This document shows, piece by piece, positions 26,253-35,798 of a stretch of DNA of 64,000 nucleotides. Location of the stretch: NCBI GenBank assembly GCA_022340805.1, contig JAJDNF010000074.1, positions 1 to 64,000 of the forward strand. The letters are read 5' to 3'. Under the pieces are notes generated by a model. That model did not search any database. It saw only the letters and a list, made by a program, of their open reading frames with translations, and was not told the origin of the DNA. Every line of letters starts with the position of its first letter. Positions within the stretch are counted from its first letter, which is position 1. This DNA is from Chromatiaceae bacterium. Lineage in GTDB: Bacteria; Pseudomonadota; Gammaproteobacteria; Chromatiales; Chromatiaceae. A program made the position numbers and the translations under genes.

Positions 26253-28880
26253 TCAGTGGTCCAGCATGTGTCGAATCGATTCGGCAATAAGTTGCAGCCG
26301 GGCCGGGTCCACGATCGGGTGATCTTCGCGGTCGGTGATGGCGAAGGTGTCCTGCGCCTCGGCGCCGGCCGTCGCAATGCGCGCGAAGTGCAGCTTGAGC
26401 TTGTTCGCCGCGAAGGCCTGACCGACCAGTGAAAGCAGTCCCGGACGGTCGCTGGTCTTGAGCATCAACAGCGTGACGACCCGGTTCTCGTCGTGCTCGA
26501 AACTGATCTGAGAAGGCATCTGGAAGCTCTTGAGCTGGCGCGGGATGCGCGGGCTGCCGAGCGGAGGCTCGGCGCTGTTGAGGCCGTCTTCGAGGAAATA
26601 ACGTATGCCCTTGAGCCGTTCCTCGCCCTTGATGCGCGAGCCGTCCTCTTCCAGGACCAGGTAACTGTTGATGCTCATACCCTGGTTGGTCGTCTGGATG
26701 CGTGCGCTCAGCACGTTCAGTCCGAGCTGGTCGAGCAGGGCGGTGGTGTGCGCGAACAGGTCGTTGCGGTCCGGGCCGTAGACGAACAACTCGGTGCAGC
26801 GATGCACCGTGTCCTCGCGCAGCGCGACCCCTATGTCGTCGATGCGCTTGTCCGGTGGCCACAGCAGTTCGGTGTGCCAGACGATCGCGTCGACCGAGTT
26901 CTGCAGGAAGTAGTCGGTGCTGAGGTGCATCCACAGCAGGTTTAGCTGGGCATTGTCATAGCCGTTCTTGAGCAGCTGGATGCGCGCCTCGGCCTGGCGC
27001 TCGGCAATCACCTCGTCCTGCTCCTGCGGCTGATCCAGTCCGCGCGCAAGGGCCTCGCCGGTGCGCGCATGCAGGTGGTCAATCAAGGCGGCCTTCCAGG
27101 AGTTCCAGCGCGCCGGGTTGGTACCGCGCATGTCCGCAACGGTCAGCAGGTACAGGTAGTCGAGGCGGGTCTGGGTTCCGACCAGGCTGGCGAACTCCTG
27201 GATCACCTCCGGATCGTCGATGTCCTGGTGCTGGGCGGTGTGTGACATGACCAGGTGCATCTGGACCAGCCAGGCGACCAGGTTGGTGTCGAATTCGGAC
27301 AGTTCATGCCGCTGGCAGAATTCGCGCGCATCCTGCGCGCCCAGCTCCGAGTGGTCGCCGCCGCGTCCCTTGGCGATGTCATGGAATAGGCCGGCCAGGT
27401 ACAGCAGTTCCGCCTTGGGCAGCTGCGCATAGACCTGGTTGCAACGCGGGCACTCGTCCGCGTGTCTGGCCAGCGCGAAGCGGCGCATGTTGCGTATCAC
27501 CATCAGGATGTGCTCGTCGACCGTATAGACGTGGAACAGGTCGAACTGCATCAGGCCGGTAACCGCGTGAAAGGCCGGCAGGTAGCGCGCCAGGATGCCG
27601 TAGCGATGCATGCGCCGGGTGGCATGCGTGAGGCCGTCATGGTGGCGGAATATCTCGATGAACAGCGCGCGCGCACGCAGGTCGTTGCGGAATCGCTCGT
27701 CGATCAGGTGGCGATGGGCGCGCACCAGGCGCACCGTGCTGGCGCGCACGCCCTGCAATTCGCGGTGCTGCTGCAGGATCAGGAACATCTCGAGCATGGC
27801 CAGCGGATAGCGGGCAAAGATGCCGGGGTTGACGACCTCGAGGTAGCCACTGCGTGCCTGGAAGCGGCGGTTGATCGGCACCGGCCTGCCCAGCTCGTTG
27901 TCGAGCAGGATCGCCTCTTCGAAAAGCTGCAGCAGCATCTCGTTGAGCCGCTGCATCTCGACGACGCGCCGATAGTAGTCCTGCATGAACTGCTCGACCG
28001 CCAGGTTGGCCCTGGCGTCGGTGTAGTCGAACTGGGTCGCCAGGGTGCGCTGGTGCTCGAACAACAGGCGGTCTTCGTGGCGACCGGTCAACAGGTGGAG
28101 CGCATAGCGCACCCGCCACAGGTGTTCTTCGCCGTGCTTGAGCTGGCGATATTCGCGGTCGTTGAGAAAGCCGCGGTCGACCAGGTCGGCCATCGTGCTG
28201 ACACCGAAGTGCCGCTTGGCGACCCAGCCGATGGTCTGGATATCGCGCAGGCCGCCAGGGCCTTCCTTGATATTGGGTTCCAGGTTCTGGCCGCTGTCGT
28301 CGAATTTGGCGTGCCGCTGACGCTGCTCTTCCACCTTGGCAGAAAAATACTCACGGCTCGACCAGATGTGCTGCGGGCCGGTCGCCTCGATCATGCGTGC
28401 GAACAGGCGGTGGTCTCCGGCCACGAGGCGCGACTCGACCAGGTTGGTGATCACCGTGATGTCGGCGCGCGCCTCGTCGACGCATTGCGTCAGGCTGCGC
28501 ACGCTGTGGCCGACCTCGAGGCCGATGTCCCACAGGAACATGATGAGCGGCTCGATATGCTCGGCCAGGGCCTGCGGCTCCCCCACGGTCAGTATCAGCA
28601 CGTCGACGTCGGAGGCCGGATGCAGTTCGCCCCGACCATAGCCCCCGACCGCGATCAGGCTGGCCTCGGCCTCGGCCGGGAGAAAGCGCGACCAGACGCG
28701 TTGCAGGATCGCGTCGGTGAACAGCGCGGCCTCGTGAACCAGCAGGCTGGCGCGCGCACCCTCGGCGAAGCGGTTCGCGAGCCGGGTGCGCGACCCGCGC
28801 AGGGTCGCCTTGTAGGCCGGCAATGGGGGCTCGCCGGCGGCCAGTTTACGGTCGAGGCCTTCCAGCAATGAGTCGGTCAT
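26253..28880 (-). CDS. glnD: Bifunctional [protein-PII] uridylyltransferase / uridylyl-removing enzyme
   Basis: 875 residues (E. coli 890). It uridylylates PII when glutamine is low and de-uridylylates it when glutamine is high, the top sensor of nitrogen control. The nucleotidyltransferase site is GGYGRGELHPASDVDVLIL (79-97). The HD hydrolase domain shows LAGLFHDIAKGRGGDHSELG, followed by two C-terminal ACT domains (LLDQLGLNVLSARIQTT and DRPGLLSLVGQAFAANKLKLHFARI) that bind glutamine. The ATG at 28880 is 5 bp after map on the same strand, so both are one transcript. Its PII and glutamine synthetase partners are not in the window. Confidence 0.97.
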   Translation of the reverse strand: MTDSLLEGLDRKLAAGEPPLPAYKATLRGSRTRLANRFAEGARASLLVHEAALFTDAILQRVWSRFLPAEAEASLIAVGGYGRGELHPASDVDVLILTVGEPQALAEHIEPLIMFLWDIGLEVGHSVRSLTQCVDEARADITVITNLVESRLVAGDHRLFARMIEATGPQHIWSSREYFSAKVEEQRQRHAKFDDSGQNLEPNIKEGPGGLRDIQTIGWVAKRHFGVSTMADLVDRGFLNDREYRQLKHGEEHLWRVRYALHLLTGRHEDRLLFEHQRTLATQFDYTDARANLAVEQFMQDYYRRVVEMQRLNEMLLQLFEEAILLDNELGRPVPINRRFQARSGYLEVVNPGIFARYPLAMLEMFLILQQHRELQGVRASTVRLVRAHRHLIDERFRNDLRARALFIEIFRHHDGLTHATRRMHRYGILARYLPAFHAVTGLMQFDLFHVYTVDEHILMVIRNMRRFALARHADECPRCNQVYAQLPKAELLYLAGLFHDIAKGRGGDHSELGAQDAREFCQRHELSEFDTNLVAWLVQMHLVMSHTAQHQDIDDPEVIQEFASLVGTQTRLDYLYLLTVADMRGTNPARWNSWKAALIDHLHARTGEALARGLDQPQEQDEVIAERQAEARIQLLKNGYDNAQLNLLWMHLSTDYFLQNSVDAIVWHTELLWPPDKRIDDIGVALREDTVHRCTELFVYGPDRNDLFAHTTALLDQLGLNVLSARIQTTNQGMSINSYLVLEEDGSRIKGEERLKGIRYFLEDGLNSAEPPLGSPRIPRQLKSFQMPSQISFEHDENRVVTLLMLKTSDRPGLLSLVGQAFAANKLKLHFARIATAGAEAQDTFAITDREDHPIVDPARLQLIAESIRHMLDH

Positions 28881-28885
28881 AGGGT

Positions 28886-29665
28886 CTAGGCGGTCGCCGC
28901 CTGGCGTTCCTCGCTGCGCAGGGTCAGCACATCGTAACCGGTCGGGGTGACCAGCACGGTATGCTCCCATTGGGCGGACAGCTTGCGGTCCTTGGTGACC
29001 ACGGTCCAGCCGTCGGGCAGCAGCTTTACGTTGCGCCTGCCGGCATTGACCATCGGTTCGATGGTGAAGGTCATGCCCTCCTGCAGCGGCATGCCGGTAT
29101 CCGGCGCGCCGTAGTGCAGCACCTGGGGGTCTTCGTGAAAGCCGCGGCCGATACCATGACCGCAGTACTCCTGGACCACCGAGTAGCCGTTCGACTCGAC
29201 GAAACGCTGGATCGCATTGCCGATATCGCCCAGCCGCGCCCCCGGCCTGACCATTTCGATACCCTTCCACATCGCCTTGTGGGTAACGTCGACCAGGCGC
29301 TGGGCGAGAACCGAGGGCTTGCCGATGAAGAACATCTTGCTGGTATCACCATGAAAGCCGTCCTTGATCACCGTGATGTCGATGTTCACGATGTCGCCGT
29401 CCTTGAGAATCTTGTTCCCCGGGATGCCGTGGCAGACCTGGTGGTTGACCGAGGTGCAGATCGATTTGGGAAAACCGCGGTAGTTCAGCGGGGCGGGGAT
29501 CGCATGTTGCACTTTGACGATGAAGTCGTGGCAGATACGATCGAGTTCGTCGGTGCTGATGCCGGGACGCACGTGCTCGCCGATCATTTCGAGCACCTCG
29601 GCGGCGAGTCGGCCGGCGACGCGCATTTTTTCGATCTCATCCGGTGTTTTGATGATGACTGCCAT
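28886..29665 (-). CDS. map: Methionine aminopeptidase, type I
   Basis: 259 residues (E. coli 264). It removes the initiator methionine from nascent proteins. Metal ligands of the pita-bread fold are visible: HGIPGNKILKDGDIVNIDITV with D in FHGDTSKMF, H in CGHGIGRGFHEDP, E in FTIEPMVNAG and E in WEHTVLV. It is divergent from rpsB with 243 bp between, the classical map/rpsB arrangement, and precedes glnD by 5 bp. Confidence 0.97.
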   Translation of the reverse strand: MAVIIKTPDEIEKMRVAGRLAAEVLEMIGEHVRPGISTDELDRICHDFIVKVQHAIPAPLNYRGFPKSICTSVNHQVCHGIPGNKILKDGDIVNIDITVIKDGFHGDTSKMFFIGKPSVLAQRLVDVTHKAMWKGIEMVRPGARLGDIGNAIQRFVESNGYSVVQEYCGHGIGRGFHEDPQVLHYGAPDTGMPLQEGMTFTIEPMVNAGRRNVKLLPDGWTVVTKDRKLSAQWEHTVLVTPTGYDVLTLRSEERQAATA

Positions 29666-29722
29666 CTGTGGCCCCTGCTGGGAATTGGGTTAAAAAATCA
29701 AGATCTTGGCACCAATTCTCGA

Positions 29723-29752
29723 TTGAGGCCCGGGGCGGCTTATGGTATAAAA
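29723..29752 (+). promoter_or_regulatory. rpsB promoter
   Basis: TTGAGG (29723-29728), a 17-bp spacer, then TATAAA (29746-29751) preceded by TGG, an extended -10. This is the best sigma70-type promoter in the window, as expected for a ribosomal protein operon. Confidence 0.7.
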
Positions 29753-29758
29753 CGCGCC

Positions 29759-29908
29759 GCTTGGCGGCAATGGCCGCTTAAGCCCCCTGTTAGCAGGGTT
29801 AATTAACGACACACACGTACCGCGACTTGGTGCCTGGGTGCCCGGTGAGAGCCGGGTCGGTCACCGGGGTACGTGGAGGCTCAACCCAACATAAATTCGG
29901 AGCAATCC
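29759..29908 (+). promoter_or_regulatory. Structured leader of rpsB-tsf (candidate S2 autoregulatory region)
   Basis: About 150 nt separate the promoter from the ATG. Hairpins are visible: GCGGC-AATG-GCCGC (about 29764-29777), CCCTG-TTAG-CAGGG (29785-29798) and CCCGG-TGAGAG-CCGGG (about 29840-29855). In gammaproteobacteria S2 represses its own operon through the rpsB leader (established knowledge); that this leader does so is inference. Confidence 0.45.
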
Positions 29909-30658
29909 ATGAGCAATGTTTCCATGCGCCAGATGCTAGAGGCTGGCGTGCATTTTGGTCACCAGACCCGTTACTGGAACCCGAAGATGGGACCCTACAT
30001 CTTCGGTCACCGCAACAAGATCCACATCGTCAATCTCGAAAAGACGCTGCCGCTGTTCAACGATGCGATGAATTTCGTCGGCAAGCTGGCCTCCAACGGC
30101 GGCAAGGTGATGTTTGTGGGCACCAAGCGCTCGGCGCGCGACGTGGTGCGCGAAGAGGCTGAGCGCTGCAACATGCCGTTCGTCAACCACCGTTGGCTCG
30201 GTGGAATGTTGACCAACTTCAAGACGATCAAGCAGTCGATCAAGCGGCTGAAAGAGCTCGAGGCAATGGAGGCTGACGGTTCTCTGAACGCCCGCTTCAA
30301 TAAAAAGGAGGCGCTGACCCTGCGCCGCGAGAAAGAAAAGCTGGAGCGCAGCCTCGGTGGGATCAAAGACATGAATGGCCTGCCCGACGCGCTGTTCGTC
30401 GTCGATACCGGGCACGAGAAGATCGCGATCGCCGAGGCGAAGAAACTGGGCGTCCCGGTGATCGGCGTAGTCGACACCAATAACGACCCGGAAGACATCG
30501 ATTACGTCATCCCGGGCAACGACGATGCGATTCGCGCGGTACAGCTGTACGTGCAGGGCGCCTCTGCCGCGATCCTCGAAGGACGCGCCGCGGCAGCCAC
30601 GGTAGCGGCCGCGGGTCGTGGCGAAACGGCGGATACGGCGGATACGGCGGCCGGCTGA
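29909..30658 (+). CDS. rpsB: 30S ribosomal protein S2
   Basis: 249 residues. [27 protein letters not shown] is the S2 N-terminus, with [27 protein letters not shown] and [22 protein letters not shown] further on. S2 joins the small subunit late and helps recruit S1. The ATG at 29909, with GGAGC about 7 bases upstream, is chosen over an in-frame ATG at 29873 that would add 12 residues absent from the family. A polar Ala/Thr tail ends the protein. First gene of the plus-strand superoperon; tsf follows after about 100 bp. Confidence 0.98.
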   Translation: MSNVSMRQMLEAGVHFGHQTRYWNPKMGPYIFGHRNKIHIVNLEKTLPLFNDAMNFVGKLASNGGKVMFVGTKRSARDVVREEAERCNMPFVNHRWLGGMLTNFKTIKQSIKRLKELEAMEADGSLNARFNKKEALTLRREKEKLERSLGGIKDMNGLPDALFVVDTGHEKIAIAEAKKLGVPVIGVVDTNNDPEDIDYVIPGNDDAIRAVQLYVQGASAAILEGRAAAATVAAAGRGETADTADTAAG

Positions 30659-30688
30659 GCCGCGGCGCCGCACACGTTCTGACGATGT

Positions 30689-30726
30689 GCCCCTGTCCGG
30701 CTTGCCGGCCGGGGGCCGTTTGTTAT
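30689..30726 (+). terminator. Attenuator-like hairpin between rpsB and tsf
   Basis: GCCCC (30689-30693) pairs with GGGGC (30712-30716), and inside this CCGGC pairs with GCCGG around a 2-nt turn. The tail CGTTTGTTATC is only moderately T-rich, so partial termination is more likely than a full stop. Confidence 0.45.
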
Positions 30727-30760
30727 CAGCGAAATTCTGGAATTTTGAGGTGAAATGAGC

Positions 30761-31654
30761 ATGGCGATCACAGCTTCCCTGGTGAAGGAACTGCGCGAGC
30801 GCACCGGCGCTGGCATGATGGAGTGCAAGAAGGCGCTTACCGAGACCGACGGCGATGTCGAGGCTGCCATCGAGAACATGCGCAAGTCGGGCCAGGCCAA
30901 GGCGGCAAAAAAGGCAGGCCGTACTGCGGCGGATGGCGTGATCGTGATCGCGCGGTCGCCCGACGGCGCGCATGCGGCGATGGTCGAGGTCAACTGTGAG
31001 ACCGACTTCGTGGCCAAGGACGACAACTTCAGGTCGTTTGCAGATGCGGTCGGCGAGCGTGTGCTCGGTGGCCGGGTGAACGACGTCGATTCCCTGATGG
31101 CCCTGCCGCTGCACGAGGGTGAGGACACAACCATCGAAGAGGCCCGCCAGGCGTTGGTCTCGAAGATCGGCGAGAATATGAACGTGCGCCGCTTCGTGCG
31201 TACCGATGCCAATGGGAGGCTGTACAGCTACAGTCACGGTGTACGCATCGGCGTACTGGTGGATCTGAGCGGCGGCGACGAGGACCTTGGGCGTGATCTG
31301 GCGATGCACATTGCGGCCAGTCACCCGGTCTGCGTGAGCGAGGATCAGGTCCCTGCGGATCTTCTCGCCAAGGAGCGCGAGATCACCGAGGCGCAGGCCA
31401 GGGACAGCGGTAAACCGGACAATATCGTCGAGAAGATGGTCGAGGGCCGGATGCGCAAGTATCTGGGCGAGATCACCCTGCTCGGGCAGGGATTCGTCAA
31501 GGACCCGGACACCACCGTCGGCAAGCTGCTGACCGCCCGCGGTGCCACGGTGCATGGCTTCACCCGCTTCGAGGTCGGCGAGGGCATCGAGAAGAAGGTC
31601 GAGGACTTCCGCGAAGAGGTCATGGCCCAGGCGGCAGCTGCCCGCGGCGAGTAA
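30761..31654 (+). CDS. tsf: Elongation factor Ts
   Basis: 297 residues (E. coli 283). It is the nucleotide exchange factor that regenerates EF-Tu-GTP. The UBA-like N-terminus [27 protein letters not shown] is diagnostic, followed by [16 protein letters not shown], the TDFV motif that contacts EF-Tu. The ATG at 30761 is preferred over one at 30755, because GAGG ends 10 bases before it (only 4 for the upstream ATG) and it gives the family N-terminus. It is co-transcribed with rpsB through a leaky hairpin. Confidence 0.98.
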   Translation: MAITASLVKELRERTGAGMMECKKALTETDGDVEAAIENMRKSGQAKAAKKAGRTAADGVIVIARSPDGAHAAMVEVNCETDFVAKDDNFRSFADAVGERVLGGRVNDVDSLMALPLHEGEDTTIEEARQALVSKIGENMNVRRFVRTDANGRLYSYSHGVRIGVLVDLSGGDEDLGRDLAMHIAASHPVCVSEDQVPADLLAKEREITEAQARDSGKPDNIVEKMVEGRMRKYLGEITLLGQGFVKDPDTTVGKLLTARGATVHGFTRFEVGEGIEKKVEDFREEVMAQAAAARGE

Positions 31655-31665
31655 TCCAGCGTACG

Positions 31666-31685
31666 CGGCCCGCCTGTGCGGGCCG
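31666..31685 (+). terminator. Hairpin after tsf
   Basis: A perfect 8-bp stem CGGCCCGC / GCGGGCCG with CTGT loop lies 11 bp after the tsf stop. There is no T-run, so it is more likely a pause, processing or stabilising structure before pyrH than a strong terminator. Confidence 0.4.
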
Positions 31686-31725
31686 TCGGCACGCCGAGTA
31701 ATGCAAGAGGTCGAATCAACCCCTT

Positions 31726-32457
31726 ATGCCAGATGACACAGTCCCGCGCCGGATCCTGCTAAAACTCAGCGGCGAGGCCCTGATGGGGGCGGGCGATTTC
31801 GGCATCGATCCAATGGTTATGGGCCGGATCGCCGGAGAGGTTGCCGACCTTGTCGAGCGTGGCGTGCAGGTCGGTCTGGTGATTGGCGGCGGCAATATAT
31901 TTCGCGGAGCCGGACTCGCCGGAGGCGGTTTCGATCGCGTCACGGGCGATCACATCGGCATGCTGGCCACGGTGATGAATTCGCTCGCCATGCAGGACGC
32001 GCTGCGCAAGCGAGGCGTCGACGCCCGCACGCTGTCGGCCTTTCGCATTGACCAGGTGTGCGAGTACTACAGCCGTGACCTTGCCGTGCGTCACCTGGAG
32101 GCCGGCCGGCTTGTGATCCTTTCGGCCGGTACCGGCAATCCCTATTTCACCACCGACTCGGCAGCCAGTCTGCGTGCGATCGAGATCGGTGCCGACGTGA
32201 TGATCAAGGCAACCAAGGTCGACGGTGTGTATTCCGCTGACCCGGTAAAGGACCCGAATGCCGAGTTTTATCCCCGCCTCAGCTACGATCGTGTATTGCG
32301 CGAAGGGTTGGCGGTGATGGATGCCACTGCGGTGGTACTGTGCAAGGAACAGGGCATGCCCCTGCGGGTCATGAATATAAATGTCGAAGGCGCACTGCAG
32401 CGCGTCGTATCGGGTGAGGCGGTTGGCACCCTGGTTACCAGTGGAGAGGAGTCATGA
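31726..32457 (+). CDS. pyrH: UMP kinase
   Basis: 243 residues (E. coli 241). It phosphorylates UMP to UDP in pyrimidine synthesis as a hexamer regulated by GTP and UTP. The amino-acid-kinase fold shows [50 protein letters not shown] and [11 protein letters not shown]. The stop overlaps the frr start (ATGA), so the two are translationally coupled. Confidence 0.98.
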   Translation: MPDDTVPRRILLKLSGEALMGAGDFGIDPMVMGRIAGEVADLVERGVQVGLVIGGGNIFRGAGLAGGGFDRVTGDHIGMLATVMNSLAMQDALRKRGVDARTLSAFRIDQVCEYYSRDLAVRHLEAGRLVILSAGTGNPYFTTDSAASLRAIEIGADVMIKATKVDGVYSADPVKDPNAEFYPRLSYDRVLREGLAVMDATAVVLCKEQGMPLRVMNINVEGALQRVVSGEAVGTLVTSGEES

Positions 32458-33011
32458 TTGACGACGTTAAGAAAGATGCTGCGAGCCGGATGGCCAAGAG
32501 TGTCGAATCGTTAGGTGAGAATCTGGCCAAGGTACGCACCGGCCGGGCGCATGCGAGCCTGCTGGATCACCTTACCGTTTCCTACTACGGCGCCGAGGTC
32601 CCGCTGAAGCAGGTCGCCAACGTGGGCGTGGAAGATGCGCGCACGATAACTGTTCAGCCATACGAGCTGCAGATGGTCAGCGCGGTCGAAAAGGCGATCA
32701 TGGAATCCGATCTCGGCTTGAACCCGAACAGTGCCGGAACCCTGATCCGCGTGCCGATGCCGGCCCTGACCGAGGATCGCCGGCGCGACATGACCAAGAT
32801 CGTGCGCCACGAGGCGGAGCAGGCCAGGGTTGCGGTGCGCAATATTCGGCGCGATGCAAACAACGATCTGAAGGCGCTGGTCAAGGACAAGCTGATCTCT
32901 GAGGATGATGAGCGTCGTGGCCAGGAAATCATCCAGAAGCTGACCGATCAGCACGTCAAGGAGATCGACGAACTGCTGGAGAAGAAAGAAAAAGACCTGA
33001 TGTCTGTCTGA
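32454..33011 (+). CDS. frr: Ribosome recycling factor
   Basis: 185 residues, the canonical length. With EF-G it splits post-termination ribosomes. The two-domain tRNA-like protein shows [32 protein letters not shown] and [38 protein letters not shown]. The start is in the pyrH stop. It ends 16 bp before uppS. Confidence 0.98.
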   Translation: MIDDVKKDAASRMAKSVESLGENLAKVRTGRAHASLLDHLTVSYYGAEVPLKQVANVGVEDARTITVQPYELQMVSAVEKAIMESDLGLNPNSAGTLIRVPMPALTEDRRRDMTKIVRHEAEQARVAVRNIRRDANNDLKALVKDKLISEDDERRGQEIIQKLTDQHVKEIDELLEKKEKDLMSV

Positions 33012-33027
33012 GGGCGCCGGAGCTGGC

Positions 33028-33792
33028 ATGGCGAGCGAGGCAGACCCAGGCGAGATTTCCGCGGAATCCGGCACAGTACCGGAGCACGTGGCGATCATCA
33101 TGGACGGCAATGGCCGTTGGGCCGAGGCCCGTGGGATGCCCCGCCATGCCGGTCACCGGGCCGGTGTCGCCAGCGTGCGCAGCGCGATCGAGGAGTGCAT
33201 CCTGCATGGCGTGAAGGTGCTGACCCTGTTTGCGTTCAGCAGCGAGAACTGGCGACGACCGCGCAGCGAGGTCAGCCTGCTGATGGAACTGTTCCTGTCG
33301 GCGTTGCAGCGCGAGGTCAAGCGGATGCAGAGCAACGATATCCAGCTGCGCGTCATCGGTGACATCTCCGCCTTTCCCGACAAATTGCAGAAGCGCATAC
33401 GGGCCTCCGAAAACGCGACCCGTGACAACCAGCGCCTGATCCTGCAGATCGCTGCGAACTACGGTGGGCGCTGGGACATCACCCAGGCGGCGCGCAAGCT
33501 TGCCGCCGCGGCGCGCAATGGCGACCTGGATCCCGATGACATCGATGAACAGGTATTCGCCCAGGCCACGACGCTGCGCGATCTGCCCGACCCGGATCTC
33601 TTTATCCGCACTGGGGGCGAGCTGAGGATCAGCAATTTCCTGCTATGGCACTGCGCGTACACCGAACTGTATTTCACCCCCGTGTTATGGCCTGATTTCG
33701 CCGCCGACGAGTTTCGCGCGGCCCTGGCCGAGTTCGCGCAACGGCAGCGCCGCTTTGGCAGGACCGGGGCACAGGTCGGGCAGGACAACTGA
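33028..33792 (+). CDS. uppS: Isoprenyl transferase (undecaprenyl diphosphate synthase)
   Basis: 254 residues. It adds eight isopentenyl units to farnesyl diphosphate to make the C55 carrier for peptidoglycan and O-antigen. The catalytic Asp lies in VAIIMDGNGRWAEARGMPRHAGHRAG, with FAFSSENWRRP, FIRTGGELRISNFLLWHCAYTELYF and the Glu/Arg rich tail as family markers. Its stop overlaps the cdsA start by one base. The order uppS-cdsA-dxr is the Pseudomonas-type order. Confidence 0.98.
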   Translation: MASEADPGEISAESGTVPEHVAIIMDGNGRWAEARGMPRHAGHRAGVASVRSAIEECILHGVKVLTLFAFSSENWRRPRSEVSLLMELFLSALQREVKRMQSNDIQLRVIGDISAFPDKLQKRIRASENATRDNQRLILQIAANYGGRWDITQAARKLAAAARNGDLDPDDIDEQVFAQATTLRDLPDPDLFIRTGGELRISNFLLWHCAYTELYFTPVLWPDFAADEFRAALAEFAQRQRRFGRTGAQVGQDN

Positions 33793-34616
33793 TGCTGCGG
33801 CAGCGTGTGATTACCGCGTTGCTGTTGATCCCGCTGGTGGTGTCCGGGGTCCTGCTGTTGGATAGCCTGCTGTTCGGCCTGGTGACGGCTGCGGTGTTGC
33901 TGGTCGGGGCGTACGAAATGGCACGACTCGCGGGACTGACGACGCGCCCGGCGATCGGCGGATTCATCCTCGCGGTGGCCGCCTGCCTGTGGCTGGCGTG
34001 GCGCTACATGCAACCGCAGGGCGTGGCCTCCTTGCAGTGGGTCATGGGCGGCTGGTGGATACTGATGACGGTCGCGCTGGTGGCTCGGCGCACGGAACTG
34101 GTGCGCGTCGACGCGGTCCGGCCGACGGTCCTGTTGCTTGCTGGCCTGGTCGTGGTAACGGCATGGGTGTCGATTGTCGGCCTGCATGCCTCGGGTCCGA
34201 ATGGTCCGGCGCTGGTCCTGTACCTGTTCGTGCTGATATGGGTCGCCGACTCGGGCGCGTACTTCGCCGGTCGTGCGTTTGGCAAGACCAAACTCTCGCC
34301 GTTCGTGAGTCCGGGCAAGACCTGGGTCGGAGTCCTTGGCGCGATGGCCGGCGCCATTCTCAGTTCGCTGGCGCTGTCGTATGCGGGATTTACCGGCCAT
34401 GCGCTGCCGCTGGAGCTGGTGATGCTCAGCGTGCTGGTAACCGCGGTGTCGATCGGCGGCGATCTCTGGGAGAGCCGTCTGAAACGCGAGGCCGGGGTCA
34501 AGGACAGCGGCGATCTGCTACCCGGGCATGGTGGCATGCTCGACCGTATAGACAGCCTGCTCGCCGCGGCACCGTTGTTCGCGCTTGGTGTGGACCTGAT
34601 CGGGGCAACGGCATGA
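33792..34616 (+). CDS. cdsA: Phosphatidate cytidylyltransferase
   Basis: 274 residues with about eight membrane helices. It makes CDP-diacylglycerol from phosphatidate and CTP, the branch point of phospholipid synthesis. The signature near the C-terminus reads [38 protein letters not shown], and [28 protein letters not shown] precedes it. Inner membrane. The start shares one base with the uppS stop, and its end overlaps the dxr ATG. Confidence 0.97.
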   Translation: MLRQRVITALLLIPLVVSGVLLLDSLLFGLVTAAVLLVGAYEMARLAGLTTRPAIGGFILAVAACLWLAWRYMQPQGVASLQWVMGGWWILMTVALVARRTELVRVDAVRPTVLLLAGLVVVTAWVSIVGLHASGPNGPALVLYLFVLIWVADSGAYFAGRAFGKTKLSPFVSPGKTWVGVLGAMAGAILSSLALSYAGFTGHALPLELVMLSVLVTAVSIGGDLWESRLKREAGVKDSGDLLPGHGGMLDRIDSLLAAAPLFALGVDLIGATA

Positions 34617-35791
34617 GGGGCGTCGCGATCCTTGGCTCGACCGGGTCGATCGGCATCAGCACGCTGGATGTCGTCGAGCGGCACCCCGACAGGTATCGTG
34701 TCGTCGCGCTGAGCGCGAACACGGATATCCGCGGGATGCTCGAGCAGTGCCGCACGCATCGTCCTCAGCTGGTCGCAATGGCGGATCCGGCCAGTGCCCG
34801 TGCCGTGGAACAGCGGCTGCGCGCCGAGGGCATCCCTGCCGAGGTGATGGCCGGGGCGGCCGGCCTCGAGGCGGTCGCGACCCATCCGGACGCGGACGAC
34901 CTGATGGCAGCAATCGTCGGAGCGGCCGGTGTGCTGCCGACCCTGGCCGCGGTGCGCCTGGGGCGCCGGATCCTGCTTGCGAACAAGGAGGCACTGGTGG
35001 TATCCGGCGATCTGTTCATGGCCGCGGCGCGCAACAGTGGCGCCCGGATCCTGCCGATAGACAGTGAACACAACGCGGTTTTCCAGTGTCTGCCCGCGGA
35101 TTTCGCGGCCGGTCTCGAACGGGCCGGGGTCGAGCGCATCCTGTTGACGGCCTCTGGCGGTCCCTTTCGGCAGCGCTCGCTCGATGAGCTGCACGCTGTC
35201 ACCCCTGAACAGGCCTGTGCCCATCCGAACTGGGACATGGGACGCAAGATCTCGGTCGATTCCGCGACCATGATGAACAAGGGGCTCGAGGTGATCGAGG
35301 CACGCTGGCTGTTCGATGCCCAGCCGGACCAGATCCAGGTGGTGGTGCATCCGCAGAGTGTGATCCACTCGCTGGTCCAGTACGTCGACGGATCGGTCCT
35401 GGCGCAGCTTGGCAACCCGGATATGCGCACGCCGATCGCGCATGCGCTGGCCTGGCCGCAGCGGCACGCCTCGGGCGTGGCGCCATTGGACCTGTTCGCG
35501 GTCGCACGGCTGGATTTCGAACCGCCGGACCTGCGCCGCTTCCCGTGCCTGCGCCTGGCCTTCGAGGCGGTGGGCGCCGGCGGGACCGCGCCAGCCGTGC
35601 TGAACGCCGCCAACGAGGTGGCGGTGGCAAGCTTCCTCGGTGGCCGGCTGGCCTTCACCGGGATCGCCGAGGTGGTGGAGCGCACGCTGGCGGGGTACCC
35701 GCACGGCCCGGCGGACGGGCTGGATGCGCTGCTGGCTGCCGACGCGCGTGCGCGGATCTTTGCGGAACAACAGGTCCAGAGTATGGTCTGA
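34613..35791 (+). CDS. dxr: 1-deoxy-D-xylulose 5-phosphate reductoisomerase
   Basis: 392 residues (E. coli 398). It is the first committed step of the MEP isoprenoid pathway, NADPH-dependent conversion of DXP to MEP. The nucleotide-binding start is [25 protein letters not shown]. Metal and substrate motifs are [20 protein letters not shown], and [28 protein letters not shown], with [23 protein letters not shown] after them. The ATG at 34613 overlaps the cdsA stop (ATGA). It feeds precursors to uppS two genes upstream. Confidence 0.98.
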   Translation: MRGVAILGSTGSIGISTLDVVERHPDRYRVVALSANTDIRGMLEQCRTHRPQLVAMADPASARAVEQRLRAEGIPAEVMAGAAGLEAVATHPDADDLMAAIVGAAGVLPTLAAVRLGRRILLANKEALVVSGDLFMAAARNSGARILPIDSEHNAVFQCLPADFAAGLERAGVERILLTASGGPFRQRSLDELHAVTPEQACAHPNWDMGRKISVDSATMMNKGLEVIEARWLFDAQPDQIQVVVHPQSVIHSLVQYVDGSVLAQLGNPDMRTPIAHALAWPQRHASGVAPLDLFAVARLDFEPPDLRRFPCLRLAFEAVGAGGTAPAVLNAANEVAVASFLGGRLAFTGIAEVVERTLAGYPHGPADGLDALLAADARARIFAEQQVQSMV

Positions 35792-35798
35792 TACGCAG

